Origin: Fibrobacter sp. UBA4309 | GTDB lineage: Bacteria; Fibrobacterota; Fibrobacteria; Fibrobacterales; Fibrobacteraceae | Direction of reading: 5' to 3' | Assembly (NCBI RefSeq): GCF_002395745.1 | Contig: NZ_DGUN01000048.1 | Location: forward strand, 1-45,476 | Length of the DNA: 45,476 nt | In this document: positions 34,272-42,417 of the stretch, piece after piece | Numbering within the stretch: position 1 is the stretch's first letter | How the letters are laid out: each line of letters starts with the position of its first letter | Notes under the pieces: model-generated | What the model was told of the DNA's origin: nothing | Seen by the model: only the letters and a program-made list of their open reading frames with translations | The model's database searches: none | Made by a program: the position numbers and the translations under genes

Positions 34272-35027
34272 ATGATCGACATTTATGCTCTTGCAAAAAA
34301 TCCGCTTGTATTCCAAAAGCAGAGGACCATCACCTCGGCCTATATCGACGTGTCCGGAAAGATGGGCATCGCGCAGACGGTACTCATGGTACAGGACAAC
34401 TTCACCGAGAATTTCGGTGCCATCAAGCAGGACAACTTCTGCGTGAAGGAGAAGGGCGCCTACTGGGTTATCTACAAGGCGAAATTCAAGTTCTTCCAGC
34501 GTCCGTTCTGGCGCGACAAGGTGGTCACCACGTCGTTCCCTGCCGATAACGCCCCCATCCGCACGTACGAAAACACCGCCGTCACGACGCTGGAGGGCGA
34601 ACCGATTATTCTCGCCGTGCAGGAGGCATGTTGCCTCGACCTGGACCGTCACCGCCCCGTAAAGCTTTCTGCGGTGGATTTCCCGATGGAAGGCGCTCCG
34701 GAGCCGTTTATGGACAGCAAGTTCACGAAGTTCCCGGTAGAACCCGCGGAATACGTGGAGGTCTACCGCCAGAAGGTGTTGCCCCAGCACATCGACATGT
34801 CTCACCACATGAACAATATCGAGTACGTGAAGCTTTCGCTGAACGTGTTCAGTTCCTCGGATTTGGAACTGTGCATCCCGTCGATGCTCGAAGTCCACTT
34901 TATGGGCGAGACGCACGAGGGCCAGGAAGTCAAGGTTTTCCGTGCCGACAAGATGGGCGCGACCTACATGAAAATCGAGGACGACGAAGGCCGCCAGGTT
35001 TTCGAGATGAAAATCAAGATGAAGTAG
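34272..35027 (+). CDS. Acyl-ACP thioesterase, FatA/FatB-like double hotdog (251 aa)
   Basis: This hydrolyses acyl-ACP to release free fatty acid, in the cytosol. Two hotdog folds are visible: an N-terminal half beginning with FQKQRTITSAYIDVSGKMG (14-32) and a C-terminal half with the catalytic-type motif HIDMSHHMNNIEYVK at about 175-189, which corresponds to the plant 'DxNxHxNNxxY' site. The length fits bacterial members. It is divergent from rluE, sharing a 35-bp gap rich in TATATATTA. The next gene is convergent and ends 1 bp away. No fatty-acid genes are adjacent, so the in vivo role (for example lipid release or an outer-membrane fatty acid supply) stays open. Confidence 0.88.
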   Translation: MIDIYALAKNPLVFQKQRTITSAYIDVSGKMGIAQTVLMVQDNFTENFGAIKQDNFCVKEKGAYWVIYKAKFKFFQRPFWRDKVVTTSFPADNAPIRTYENTAVTTLEGEPIILAVQEACCLDLDRHRPVKLSAVDFPMEGAPEPFMDSKFTKFPVEPAEYVEVYRQKVLPQHIDMSHHMNNIEYVKLSLNVFSSSDLELCIPSMLEVHFMGETHEGQEVKVFRADKMGATYMKIEDDEGRQVFEMKIKMK

Positions 35028-35028
35028 C

Positions 35029-35628
35029 CTAAACCAGGATATCGAAGAATTCAGGCCGGTGAAAATCCGGCTTTTCTGTTTCTATCGGGAATGCGCTCAG
35101 GTAGTGCGGAGTCTTTGCCTTGTCGGCGCACTTGTAGAGGTTGCCGCGCAGCTGTACGCCTTCGAACGAGGTGAGCCCGAACAGGCTTGCCGGAATGCGG
35201 ACGCTCATGCCCCAGCATACGAAATCCCCGATGACGCTCGCGAGCTGTTTTGAACGTTGGACCTGGGCCAGTTGCGCGCTGTCCAGGTCGGTTCTATTAT
35301 TGCGGTCTGTACCGCGGGCCGCCAACAGGTAGCCGCGGCTAGTCGTTTCGAAGTTGTAGTACTCGGCCGGATTCGCCGGATTCTGCAAAAATATTTCGAT
35401 GCAGGAATCTTCCCAGCTGTGGCCGCCGTCTTCCATGACTTCGGCACGGAAACAGTCGATAGGTTCTTCGACGGAAAAATCAACCTGTAAAAATTCGTTG
35501 GAGGCGGTAATGGTGGCCATGACCGTAGGGAGTGCGATTCCCTGGTTTGCGGCCCAGTTCATGTTCGGTTTCAAGAGCATGGCTTTAATATAGTTGAATC
35601 CGTTTTGCGGTGTACAGGCGTCGGACAT
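35029..35628 (-). CDS. CBM9-like / DOMON-type carbohydrate-binding protein (199 aa)
   Basis: The protein resembles the family 9 carbohydrate-binding-like group found alone in gut bacteria. Typical segments are LQVDFSVEEPIDCFRAEVM, WEDSCIEIFLQNP near 72-84 (the family's 'DS.EiFl.p' motif), YYNFETTSRGYLLAARG, and WGMSVRIPASLFGL. No signal peptide or catalytic residues are seen, so it is probably cytosolic or exported without a classical signal. Start uncertain: ATG at 35626-35628 gives MSDACTPQNGFNYIKAM; 14 more residues upstream are possible. It lies divergent from spoVG and convergent with the thioesterase. Function beyond sugar binding is not inferable. Confidence 0.7.
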   Translation of the reverse strand: MSDACTPQNGFNYIKAMLLKPNMNWAANQGIALPTVMATITASNEFLQVDFSVEEPIDCFRAEVMEDGGHSWEDSCIEIFLQNPANPAEYYNFETTSRGYLLAARGTDRNNRTDLDSAQLAQVQRSKQLASVIGDFVCWGMSVRIPASLFGLTSFEGVQLRGNLYKCADKAKTPHYLSAFPIETEKPDFHRPEFFDILV

Positions 35629-35698
35629 TTTTGGACACTTTTGAACATGCCTGCTACGGTAAAACCGCATAATTTGTCAAAAAACGGCTGTGGCGGAT

Positions 35699-35714
35699 TG
35701 GCACGGCTTTTGCC
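35699..35714 (+). promoter_or_regulatory. Sigma-54 (-24/-12) promoter of spoVG
   Basis: TTGGCACGGCTTTTGCCT matches the consensus TGGCAC-N5-TTGC. The -24 GG at 35700-35701 and -12 GC at 35712-35713 are exactly 10 bp apart. It lies 70 nt upstream of the spoVG ATG and no other gene starts nearby in that direction. This is the only strong sigma-54 site I found in the window's intergenic regions. Confidence 0.85.
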
Positions 35715-35726
35715 TAAGGTAAATGC

Positions 35727-35764
35727 CCCGAGATGAGCGGCTAACTGGAGCCGTCCCGGGTTTT
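35727..35764 (+). promoter_or_regulatory. Terminator-like hairpin in the spoVG leader
   Basis: CGGCT (35738-35742) pairs with AGCCG (35749-35753) across a 6-nt loop. An outer CCCG/CGGG pair (35727-35730 with 35757-35760) closes the structure, followed by TTTT. It sits between the sigma-54 promoter and the AGGAGG ribosome site, so it could attenuate spoVG. Attenuation is inferred. Confidence 0.45.
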
Positions 35765-35783
35765 CTCAAAGATAGGAGGCCTT

Positions 35784-36134
35784 ATGGCTGAAAAGAAAAA
35801 CACAACAGAAAAAAATACAATCGAAAAAGATACGGCGGCGACGTCCGCCTTTGACTGCCTTGCGGTGACGCAGGTCTCGGTGTGGCCTTTTAAGGAAGGC
35901 CCGAACCTTGGACACATGAAGGGCATGGCCCAGATCGTCTTGAACGACCAGATCGTGATTCGCGGTCTTCGCGTGATGGAGGGCGAGTACGGAATGTTTG
36001 TCGGTTATCCGAACGACCCGTTCTACAAGGGCGAAGATTTCCGCAGCATCTGCTGCCCGATTACGCGCCAGCTCAAGGAACATATCGAGAACTGCGTAAT
36101 TGAAAAGTACCAGTCTTCTTTGGCTGCCGTGTAG
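35784..36134 (+). CDS. spoVG: SpoVG-family regulatory protein (116 aa)
   Basis: SpoVG is a small DNA/RNA-binding regulator, first known from Bacillus septation but widespread in non-sporulating bacteria. After a 21-residue Lys/Thr/Glu-rich extension, the core begins at VTQVSVWPFKEGP and continues with HMKGMAQIVLNDQIVIRGLR, VGYPNDPFYKGEDFRSICCP and ITRQLKEHIENCVIEKY, all matching the family. AGGAGG lies 5 nt before the ATG. The gene has a sigma-54 promoter and a structured leader upstream and is followed after 9 nt by comM, probably cotranscribed. Targets are unknown here; this type of promoter suggests condition-dependent expression. Confidence 0.95.
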   Translation: MAEKKNTTEKNTIEKDTAATSAFDCLAVTQVSVWPFKEGPNLGHMKGMAQIVLNDQIVIRGLRVMEGEYGMFVGYPNDPFYKGEDFRSICCPITRQLKEHIENCVIEKYQSSLAAV

Positions 36135-36143
36135 AGGTATCCC

Positions 36144-37667
36144 TTGTTCAAGCGCATCCGTTCTTACTGTCTGTTTGGGATAAAGGCTGTCCCCGTGAGT
36201 GTCGAAGTCGATGCTTCCCAGGGATTACCGGGGTTTACGCTGGTTGGGCTTCCCGACAACGCGGTGAGGGAATCCAGGGAACGTGTTGTCTCCGCGATAC
36301 GTTCCATTGGAAAAGTGGTGACAGGTTTCCGTACTACGGTGAACCTGTCGCCGGCGGATTTGCGCAAGGAGGGGAGCGCTCTGGACCTTCCGCTAGCGAT
36401 AGGGCTGCTGGTATCTACAGGCGAGTTGTCCATCTCTTGTCTGGATAAGTATGTCTTTGTGGGCGAGTTGTCTCTGGACGGTTTGTTGAAGCCGGTTAGA
36501 GGGGTTCTTTCCATTGCGATGAGCCTTGCAAGGGACGGTGGCGTTCTCGTGATTCCCAGGGGGAATGCGCAAGAGGCATCGCTTGTGGAAGGTCTTCGGT
36601 TCATTTGTGCGGATTCATTGAAGGAGTGCGTGGAGCATCTGGAAGCCGGGGGAGAATCCGGCGTGAGCGTTGCCGAAGGCATGAAACACTTTGTCGATGC
36701 GGAACAGAACGAAATTCCGGATTTCGAAAATGTGGTGGGGATGGAAGGGGTGAAGAGGGCGCTTGAAATTGCTGCGGCGGGCGCCCACAACTTTTTACTC
36801 GTGGGGTCGCCGGGCGCCGGCAAGACTTTGTGTGCAAGATGCCTGCCGGGAATCTTGCCGGAAATGACGGAGCAGGAAATTCTCGAGACGACGCGGATCC
36901 ATTCGTGCGCAAGGCGGGCCGGGGATGCGGGGGAGTTCCGGCCGGTGGTGGTCCGGCCCTTCCGCACGCCCCACCATTCCGCATCGATGGTGTCGCTGGT
37001 GGGCGGCGGATCGCGCCTCGCCCCCGGCGAGGCGAGCCTTGCGCACAACGGCGTCCTGTTCTTGGATGAACTGCCGGAATTCAACCGCGGCGTGCTGGAA
37101 GCCTTGCGCGAGCCCATGGAAGAAGGCTCCATATCGGTGAGCCGGGCGAGCGGCACTGTCGTTTGGCCGGCGCGGTTCATGATGGGGGCGGCGATGAATC
37201 CCTGCCCTTGCGGTTTCGCCATGGATCCGAAACATGTCTGCACATGCCTGCCCGAAGCGAAAAAACGGTACCGCGACAAGATTTCCGGACCGCTGCTGGA
37301 CCGCATCGACATCCAGGTCAGCGTGCCTCCCGTAGATACGCGAATGTTTGCCGGGAACCCGAAGGGGGAGTCGTCGGCCGCCATCCGCAAGCGGGTCTGT
37401 GCGGCAAGGAACATCCAGCGGGAAAGATTCGCCGGAACTTCCGTGAAGTCGAATGCCGAAATGTCTTCGAAGAATGCGCACAAGTTCGCGATGATGTCGG
37501 ACTCCGTAGAGCGGTTCGCCATTGCCGCGGCCGAAAAAATGGCGCTGAGCGCCCGCGGGTATTACCGCCTGCTGAAAGTCGCCCGCACGATAGCCGACCT
37601 GCGGAAAAGCGAAAAAGTCAATATCGACGATATTTCTGAAGCGTTGCGCTATAGGGCCTACCGCTAG
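36144..37667 (+). CDS. comM: ComM/YifB-family Mg-chelatase-like AAA+ ATPase (507 aa)
   Basis: ComM-type helicases promote branch migration during natural transformation; the family is also common in non-competent bacteria. The N-terminal domain (1-190, opening FKRIRSYCLFGIKAVPVSVE and GLPGFTLVGLPDNAVRESRERV) precedes the ATPase with Walker A GSPGAGKT at 221-228, HHSASMVSLVGGG at 277-289 and Walker B VLFLDE at 304-309. A Cys cluster (NPCPCG and CTC, 352-368) and the C-terminal KRYRDKISGPLLDRIDI complete the family pattern. The start is TTG at 36144, chosen because GAGG lies 6 nt upstream and the protein aligns with the usual YifB start. Only 9 nt separate it from spoVG. Confidence 0.95.
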   Translation: MFKRIRSYCLFGIKAVPVSVEVDASQGLPGFTLVGLPDNAVRESRERVVSAIRSIGKVVTGFRTTVNLSPADLRKEGSALDLPLAIGLLVSTGELSISCLDKYVFVGELSLDGLLKPVRGVLSIAMSLARDGGVLVIPRGNAQEASLVEGLRFICADSLKECVEHLEAGGESGVSVAEGMKHFVDAEQNEIPDFENVVGMEGVKRALEIAAAGAHNFLLVGSPGAGKTLCARCLPGILPEMTEQEILETTRIHSCARRAGDAGEFRPVVVRPFRTPHHSASMVSLVGGGSRLAPGEASLAHNGVLFLDELPEFNRGVLEALREPMEEGSISVSRASGTVVWPARFMMGAAMNPCPCGFAMDPKHVCTCLPEAKKRYRDKISGPLLDRIDIQVSVPPVDTRMFAGNPKGESSAAIRKRVCAARNIQRERFAGTSVKSNAEMSSKNAHKFAMMSDSVERFAIAAAEKMALSARGYYRLLKVARTIADLRKSEKVNIDDISEALRYRAYR

Positions 37668-37675
37668 CGGTAGCC

Positions 37676-38041
37676 TTAGCGGCGAATCCTGATAGTCGAT
37701 TCCGCCCCGGCGCAGTTGGAAATCGCGCAGGGCTTGCTGACGCTGACTTCGACCATCTGCGTCTTGGGATAATTGTCCAGAATGTGCTTGCCGGTTTCCA
37801 TGACGAGAGTTTCTTCGAGCTGGAACTGCGAAAGGCGGATGAACTGAATCAAGTCATCCGCCAATTGTGCATAGTCTATGGAATGGGCCAGATCCTCGTT
37901 CCGGGCAGCCAGGGCAAAATCCAACCAGAGGCTTACGTTCAGTATAATCGGCTGTTCATTTTCCCTTTCGTAGGGGAGCGTGCCGATAATGCAGTCGAAC
38001 TGCAGGTCCTTGATGCTGATTTTGCCGGCTTCGATTACCAT
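37676..38041 (-). CDS. folB: Dihydroneopterin aldolase (121 aa)
   Basis: FolB cleaves dihydroneopterin to hydroxymethyl-dihydropterin and glycolaldehyde in folate synthesis. Length and pattern fit the family: IKDLQFDCIIGTLPYERENEQP at the N-terminus (residues 10-31, with the conserved Gly and Glu/Arg), DLAHSIDYAQLADDL at 50-64, and VEVSVSKPCAISNCAG near 97-112, where the Lys is catalytic. The ATG overlaps the end of the upstream envelope gene by 7 nt (ATGGTAA), so it is probably translated by coupling. No other folate genes are adjacent. It ends 8 nt from the comM stop, facing it. Confidence 0.93.
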   Translation of the reverse strand: MVIEAGKISIKDLQFDCIIGTLPYERENEQPIILNVSLWLDFALAARNEDLAHSIDYAQLADDLIQFIRLSQFQLEETLVMETGKHILDNYPKTQMVEVSVSKPCAISNCAGAESTIRIRR

Positions 38042-39138
38042 ACGAAGAGGACGATTGCCGCAGTCAGGGTCACGCCGGTGACACCGAACCAGATGTTACG
38101 GGCGGTGGCGTGAGAGTCACGAGTCTTCTTGTTCGTGCTCATGCGGGATTCGAGGGACTTGAGGCTGTAACCGGACCCCTGAGTCAGGTCGTAGTAGCTC
38201 ATGGCCGCTACGCAAGAGGCGTCGTAGTTACAACGTTCGGCGACACCGGGTACCCATTCGTCGGAACCTTCTTTCTGGTATCCGTTCAGGATCTTGTCGT
38301 AGGTGTCGTAAAGTTCGTCATAGGCGTCGCCAGCCTTGTTGGCTTCCATGTGTTCCAAGACGCCGAGCACGGCACTGGTGGCAGAAACGACAGAAAGGGC
38401 AACGGCGCTCCAGAAGCGGACTTCGTCAGCAATGCCGAAACGGTCGGTGGCGTTTTCGCTGGCATCGTCGGCAGCGTCGCTGGCGGCGTACCTACGCCTG
38501 TCGGCTTCCCTGTTCGTCTCGTCCATGTCGCCGGCGACATCATATTCCTCTTCTTCTTCGTCTTCGCAATCCGGATCGTATTCGTCGCACTCTTCGCCGT
38601 TGCTGCTCGGAACTTCCGGAGCGGCTGCGGCTACCGGTTCTTCCTCTTCTTCCGGTTCTTCGGCAACGGGGGCCGCGGCCTTCAGTTCGACGGGGGAGCC
38701 GCCAATAAATACGATGGCAGAGGTCTTGCCCGGGATGTAGACGTTCTTTCCGTCGAAGTATACCTTTTCGAAATCGTCCTCGGCGCTCATGCCGCGACGC
38801 TGGTAAATCTTGGTCTTGACCACGGCGCTGTAGTCGGTTCCCTCGGGAACAGCGAGCGGGGTAAGGCCGTCCATGTCGCCCTTGCTTCCCTGGTACAGCT
38901 GGTATGTCGTTTCGTCTTCACCAAACGGGTCTACGAACTTCTGGCGGACGACCAACCGGCCCTCCTGGAGAGAACTGACCTCATCTGCCGGAGCGACCTT
39001 GAGTTCGCCACCGAATTCGGCGGTGATATAGTCGTCGGGTGTACCTACGTCCTGGGCGGAAAATTCATCAATATCATAGGCCCCGGCGAACGCGGTGGTC
39101 ATGGAAAGGCAAATTGCCATCAAAAAAGAACGCTTCAT
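38035..39138 (-). CDS. Envelope protein with acidic tract and C-terminal membrane helices (367 aa)
   Basis: No family is recognised. A signal peptide (MKRSFLMAICLSMTTAFAGA) precedes a beta-rich domain (~25-150) ending in IPGKTSAIVFIGGSPVEL, a style seen in PEGA-like domains. A Glu/Asp/Ala/Pro-rich stretch follows (~155-215, including runs such as EEPEEEEEP and DCEDEEEEEYD). Two hydrophobic segments near 245-265 and the final 25 residues (WFGVTGVTLTAAIVLFVW) are probable membrane helices with a Tyr/Asp-rich, two-Cys loop between. GGAG lies 7 nt before the ATG. It is cotranscribed with folB. The role is unknown; the domain order suggests an inner-membrane protein with a large periplasmic part. 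Confidence 0.75.
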   Translation of the reverse strand: MKRSFLMAICLSMTTAFAGAYDIDEFSAQDVGTPDDYITAEFGGELKVAPADEVSSLQEGRLVVRQKFVDPFGEDETTYQLYQGSKGDMDGLTPLAVPEGTDYSAVVKTKIYQRRGMSAEDDFEKVYFDGKNVYIPGKTSAIVFIGGSPVELKAAAPVAEEPEEEEEPVAAAAPEVPSSNGEECDEYDPDCEDEEEEEYDVAGDMDETNREADRRRYAASDAADDASENATDRFGIADEVRFWSAVALSVVSATSAVLGVLEHMEANKAGDAYDELYDTYDKILNGYQKEGSDEWVPGVAERCNYDASCVAAMSYYDLTQGSGYSLKSLESRMSTNKKTRDSHATARNIWFGVTGVTLTAAIVLFVW

Positions 39139-39277
39139 TATATTACTCCGAATGGACTAATTTTCTAGGAAATATATAAAAAAAAAGCGAAATGAAAAAA
39201 AAAATAAGGAATTTGGCTATTTTGAGGGGCGAAATTTGCCCGGTCGCAAACATTAATATCGCTCGGATGATGTTTTA

Positions 39278-39306
39278 TTGTGTTTTTCTGCGAAAAATGC
39301 TAATTT
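39278..39306 (+). promoter_or_regulatory. Possible sigma-70 promoter of pgk
   Basis: TTGTGT (39278-39283) and TAATTT (39301-39306) are separated by 17 nt, 38 nt before the ATG. The match is imperfect at both boxes, and AT-rich context makes chance hits likely. Further similar TAAATTTT sequences follow. Confidence 0.35.
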
Positions 39307-39344
39307 TTAGCCCGTAAATTTTAACCCTAAAAGAGGAATCCATA

Positions 39345-40601
39345 ATGGCAAAGCTCTCTATCGAAGATCTCGAACTCGCCGGCAAGCGCGTGTTCATCCG
39401 TGTTGACTTCAACGTTCCGCAGGACAAGGTGACTGGCGAAATCACCAACACCAAGCGTATCGAAGCCGCCCTCCCGACCATCCAGTACGCTCTCGATCAC
39501 GGTGCAGCCGTCGTGCTCGCTTCCCACCTCGGCCGTCCGAATGGCGAAAAGAACATGAAGTACACCCTCGCTCCGGTTGCAAAGAAGCTCGAAGAACTCA
39601 TCAAGAAGCCGGTGAAGTTCCTCTCCGACTGCGTGGGTCCGGAAGTCGAAGCTGCCTGCGCCGCTATCAAGCCGGGTGAAATCATCCTCCTCGAAAACCT
39701 CCGCTTCCACATCGAAGAAGAAGGCAAGCGCAAGATCAAGAACGCCGATGGCACCGAAACTAAGGAAAAGGCCGACAAGGAAGCCGTGAAGGCATTCCGC
39801 GCAAGCCTCACCAAGCTCGCTGACGTCTATGTGAACGATGCTTTCGGTACCGCTCACCGCGACCACTCCTCCATGACTGGTGTTGAACTTCCGCAGCGCG
39901 CTGCCGGTTTCCTCATGAACAAGGAACTCAAGGCATTCGACCAGGTGCTCAACAATCCTCCGCGTCCGTTCCTCGCCATCCTCGGCGGTGCAAAGGTCGC
40001 CGACAAGATCCAGCTCATCAACAACCTCCTCGACAAGGCCGACAAGATCATCATCGGCGGTGGCATGGCTTTCACCTTCAAGAAGGTCCTGAACAACATC
40101 GAAATCGGTTCTTCCCTGTTTGACGAAGAAGGCGCCAAGCTCGTTCCGGATCTGATGGCCAAGGCCAAGGCTGCCGGCAAGGAAATCATCCTCCCGGTCG
40201 ACTACATCGCTGCCGACAAGTTCGCTGCCGACGCTGCCACGAAGGCTGTCACTGACGCCGAAGGCATTCCGGCTGGCTGGATGGGCCTCGATGTGGGCGC
40301 TGAATCCACCAAACTCTTCGTGAACGCTATCAAGTCCGCCAAGACCATCGTCTGGAACGGCCCTGCAGGCGTGTTCGAATTCGAAGCTTTCGAAAAGGCT
40401 ACCAAGGCTATGGCCGACGCTATCGTCGAAGCTACCGCTGCCGGCGCAATCACCGTGATCGGTGGTGGCGATACCGCTACGGCTGCCAAGAAGTACGGCG
40501 CCGACAAGAAGGTGACCCACACCTCTACGGGTGGTGGCGCTTCTCTCGAGCTTCTTGAGGGAAAAACCTTGCCTGGTGTAGCAGTGCTTACTGACAAGTA
40601 A
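39345..40601 (+). CDS. pgk: Phosphoglycerate kinase (418 aa)
   Basis: PGK transfers the phosphate of 1,3-bisphosphoglycerate to ADP in glycolysis. Hallmarks are RVDFNVPQD at 19-27, SHLGRPNGE at 60-68, LENLRFHIEEE near 121-131, the FGTAHRDHSS segment near 166-175, LGGAKVADKIQL near 210-221, and the nucleotide loop GGGDTATAAKKYG near 384-396 with STGGGASLELLEG near 405-417. The length is normal and strong codon bias suggests high expression. AGAGGA is 9-10 nt before the ATG. It is a single gene with a terminator behind it. Confidence 0.98.
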   Translation: MAKLSIEDLELAGKRVFIRVDFNVPQDKVTGEITNTKRIEAALPTIQYALDHGAAVVLASHLGRPNGEKNMKYTLAPVAKKLEELIKKPVKFLSDCVGPEVEAACAAIKPGEIILLENLRFHIEEEGKRKIKNADGTETKEKADKEAVKAFRASLTKLADVYVNDAFGTAHRDHSSMTGVELPQRAAGFLMNKELKAFDQVLNNPPRPFLAILGGAKVADKIQLINNLLDKADKIIIGGGMAFTFKKVLNNIEIGSSLFDEEGAKLVPDLMAKAKAAGKEIILPVDYIAADKFAADAATKAVTDAEGIPAGWMGLDVGAESTKLFVNAIKSAKTIVWNGPAGVFEFEAFEKATKAMADAIVEATAAGAITVIGGGDTATAAKKYGADKKVTHTSTGGGASLELLEGKTLPGVAVLTDK

Positions 40602-40630
40602 TTCGGATTAAATTCCTGGTTTTTATAAAG

Positions 40631-40658
40631 ACTCCGCAATATTCTTTGCGGAGTTTTT
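40631..40658 (+). terminator. Terminator of pgk
   Basis: A 9-bp stem (ACTCCGCAA / TTGCGGAGT, loop TATTCT) is followed by TTTTTG, 30 nt after the pgk stop. Confidence 0.93.
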
Positions 40659-40741
40659 GTTTTTAGGCGAATTACGCAAGTTCCATGTTTATTACGTCGT
40701 TGAGTACGTAGCTCGCTTGTAAATTTTCTATAATAATCTAC

Positions 40742-41653
40742 ATGAGCTTGATTGATAACATTGTCGTTTCCGGCGGAACGCACGGGAACGAACGTACGGG
40801 CGTATGTCTAGTAAAGAAATGGATGGAAAATCCCACCTGCTACGAGTCGCTTTGCAAGAGCGCGCGTGTGGAACTTGTGTTTGCGAATCCGGAGGCGGTG
40901 CGCCTCAACCGGCGTTATCGCGATTTTGACATGAACAGGGCTTTTTCGCAGACCTGCCTCGACGTGTCTGCAGAACCGCAACAGTACGAATTCCGCAGGG
41001 CGCGTGAACTGAACCGCATTTATGGACCGAAGGGACCGGATACCAAGACCGACTTGATTCTCGATGTCCACAATACGGGCTCGAACATGGGACTGTGCCT
41101 GATTCTTTCGGCGCGTGACCCGTTCACGATGAAGGCTTCCGCCGTGCTGACGCAGGAATTCGACGACGCCTGGATTTACTACCAGCCGGAAGAACGCAGC
41201 GCGTCACCGTACTTCGGCACCGTGGCGAAGGCGGACGTGTGCATCGAGATTGGCCCGCAGCAGCATGGCACGCTGGATGCCCGTTTGTTTGAGCGCACGG
41301 AAAAGCTGGTGAAGCGTTACCTGGAACTTGCGGACGAATGGAACCGCGGTGAACTGCAGAAACGGCCCCCGATTCCGGTGAAGGTCTATACGCAGTTGCG
41401 CGACCTCGGTTACCCGAAGGCGTGGACGGGCGCTCCCATCGAGGCGATGATCCACCCGGACTTGCTGGGGAGAGACTATCGCGAACTCCGGAAGGGCGAC
41501 AAGCTGTTCCGCACGTTTGACGGGAAGGACATTTTGTACGAAGGCGAGGCGGACGGTCGCGAGAGCGTGTGGCCTATCTTCATCAACGAACCCGCGTATT
41601 ACGAGAAGGACATCGCGATGAGCCTGACCGTGAAGAGCGTGGAAATGTGGTAA
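40742..41653 (+). CDS. Aspartoacylase-like zinc deacylase (303 aa)
   Basis: This belongs to the AspA branch of the zinc carboxypeptidase-like (succinylglutamate desuccinylase/aspartoacylase) family, which deacylates N-acyl amino acids. Zinc ligands: His14 and Glu17 in GGTHGNERTG and His110 in DVHNTGSNMG; substrate-binding Asn65-Arg66 in DMNRAF; catalytic Glu169 in CIEIGPQQHGTL. The 303-aa length is near mammalian aspartoacylase (about 313 aa). AATTTTCTATAAT lies 8-20 nt before the ATG without a Shine-Dalgarno. The gene stands alone between pgk and a repeat. The natural substrate (N-acetylaspartate or another acylated amino acid) is not decided by sequence. Confidence 0.85.
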   Translation: MSLIDNIVVSGGTHGNERTGVCLVKKWMENPTCYESLCKSARVELVFANPEAVRLNRRYRDFDMNRAFSQTCLDVSAEPQQYEFRRARELNRIYGPKGPDTKTDLILDVHNTGSNMGLCLILSARDPFTMKASAVLTQEFDDAWIYYQPEERSASPYFGTVAKADVCIEIGPQQHGTLDARLFERTEKLVKRYLELADEWNRGELQKRPPIPVKVYTQLRDLGYPKAWTGAPIEAMIHPDLLGRDYRELRKGDKLFRTFDGKDILYEGEADGRESVWPIFINEPAYYEKDIAMSLTVKSVEMW

Positions 41654-41661
41654 TGAGTCTT

Positions 41662-41709
41662 CCTGAGCCCATTCGACAAGCTCAGGGTAAACTCCGAGGC
41701 GAAGCCTCG
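41662..41709. repeat. Intergenic element with two hairpins
   Basis: CCTGAGC (41662-41668) pairs with GCTCAGG (41680-41686) around CCATTCGACAA, and CGAGGC/GCCTCG (41695-41709, loop GAA) follows; GTCGAAGGATCC lies just beyond. The TTCGACAAGCTCAGG core is a known kind of dispersed intergenic repeat. It shares GGATCC/TTCGA sequence style with the repeat at 45374. Confidence 0.5.
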
Positions 41710-41745
41710 AAGTCGAAGGATCCAGAAAAGAATGTTTGACTTGGA

Positions 41746-42417
41746 ATGAAAAATATGAACGAATTTGATATGAGTGGCGTGCCGGGCGAAGAACTTTCCA
41801 TGATTCCCGGCGAGGAACGGCTACAGAACTTCATGGAACTGATCGAACGTGAAAGGACCCTGCCCTGGGAATCCCGCCTTTCGGATATCCTCGATTCCTT
41901 CGAGGACTTCTTGACGATTCGTCCTGAACCGCCGCAGTCCTGGCAGGACAACTACGCTGCCAGCGGCAAGCAGTTCGACTACTACCAGATTGTGCTGCCC
42001 AAGGATTTCGAGGATCCGTACGAAGACGACCTCGGCAACATCCGCCGCCTGCGCGGGGAATTTGAACGCGAACCATCCACGATGGCGCTGGAACACGAAC
42101 TGATCAGCCGTAATTATTTCGTTTACGAAAACGGCCATGCCGAACCGATTCCCGCCCCGCGTCCGATGCTCATGCTCGAAAGCCAGGACAGGGATGACGA
42201 TCAGGAAGAACAGGAAGGCGACATCACCTGGGACTGCTGTATCAGTATTTTTGCCGATGGAAGTTACATCGCCTACAACCTCGATAATGACGATGAGGAG
42301 GTCCTGGGCGAAGATTTTAAGGCGGTTTTTGAAAAACACATCAAAACCTTGTCTAAAATGCAGCTGGTAATCCCCATCGAGGGACGTGATTATGGTATAT
42401 TAAGGAGTGATGCGTAA
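41746..42417 (+). CDS. Acidic protein of unknown function (223 aa)
   Basis: Not recognised. It is soluble, with no signal or membrane segment, and strongly acidic (for example DEDPYEDDLGN-type runs and DDDQEEQEGD near 150-159). The N-terminal third is helix-rich (GEERLQNFMELIERERTLPW); the last third looks like a compact alpha/beta unit (WDCCISIFADGSYIAYNLDND, then MQLVIPIEG). The start may be the first ATG at 41746 or MNEF three codons later; neither has a clear Shine-Dalgarno. The end overlaps the next gene by 8 nt, so the two are coupled. Base composition matches the surroundings. Confidence 0.7.
   Translation: MKNMNEFDMSGVPGEELSMIPGEERLQNFMELIERERTLPWESRLSDILDSFEDFLTIRPEPPQSWQDNYAASGKQFDYYQIVLPKDFEDPYEDDLGNIRRLRGEFEREPSTMALEHELISRNYFVYENGHAEPIPAPRPMLMLESQDRDDDQEEQEGDITWDCCISIFADGSYIAYNLDNDDEEVLGEDFKAVFEKHIKTLSKMQLVIPIEGRDYGILRSDA

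Noticed and set aside
35699..35764. Known riboswitch in the spoVG leader
   Set aside because: I compared it with common classes from memory (for example fluoride, preQ1, guanidine, c-di-GMP, TPP) and found no matching core; kept only as a hairpin.
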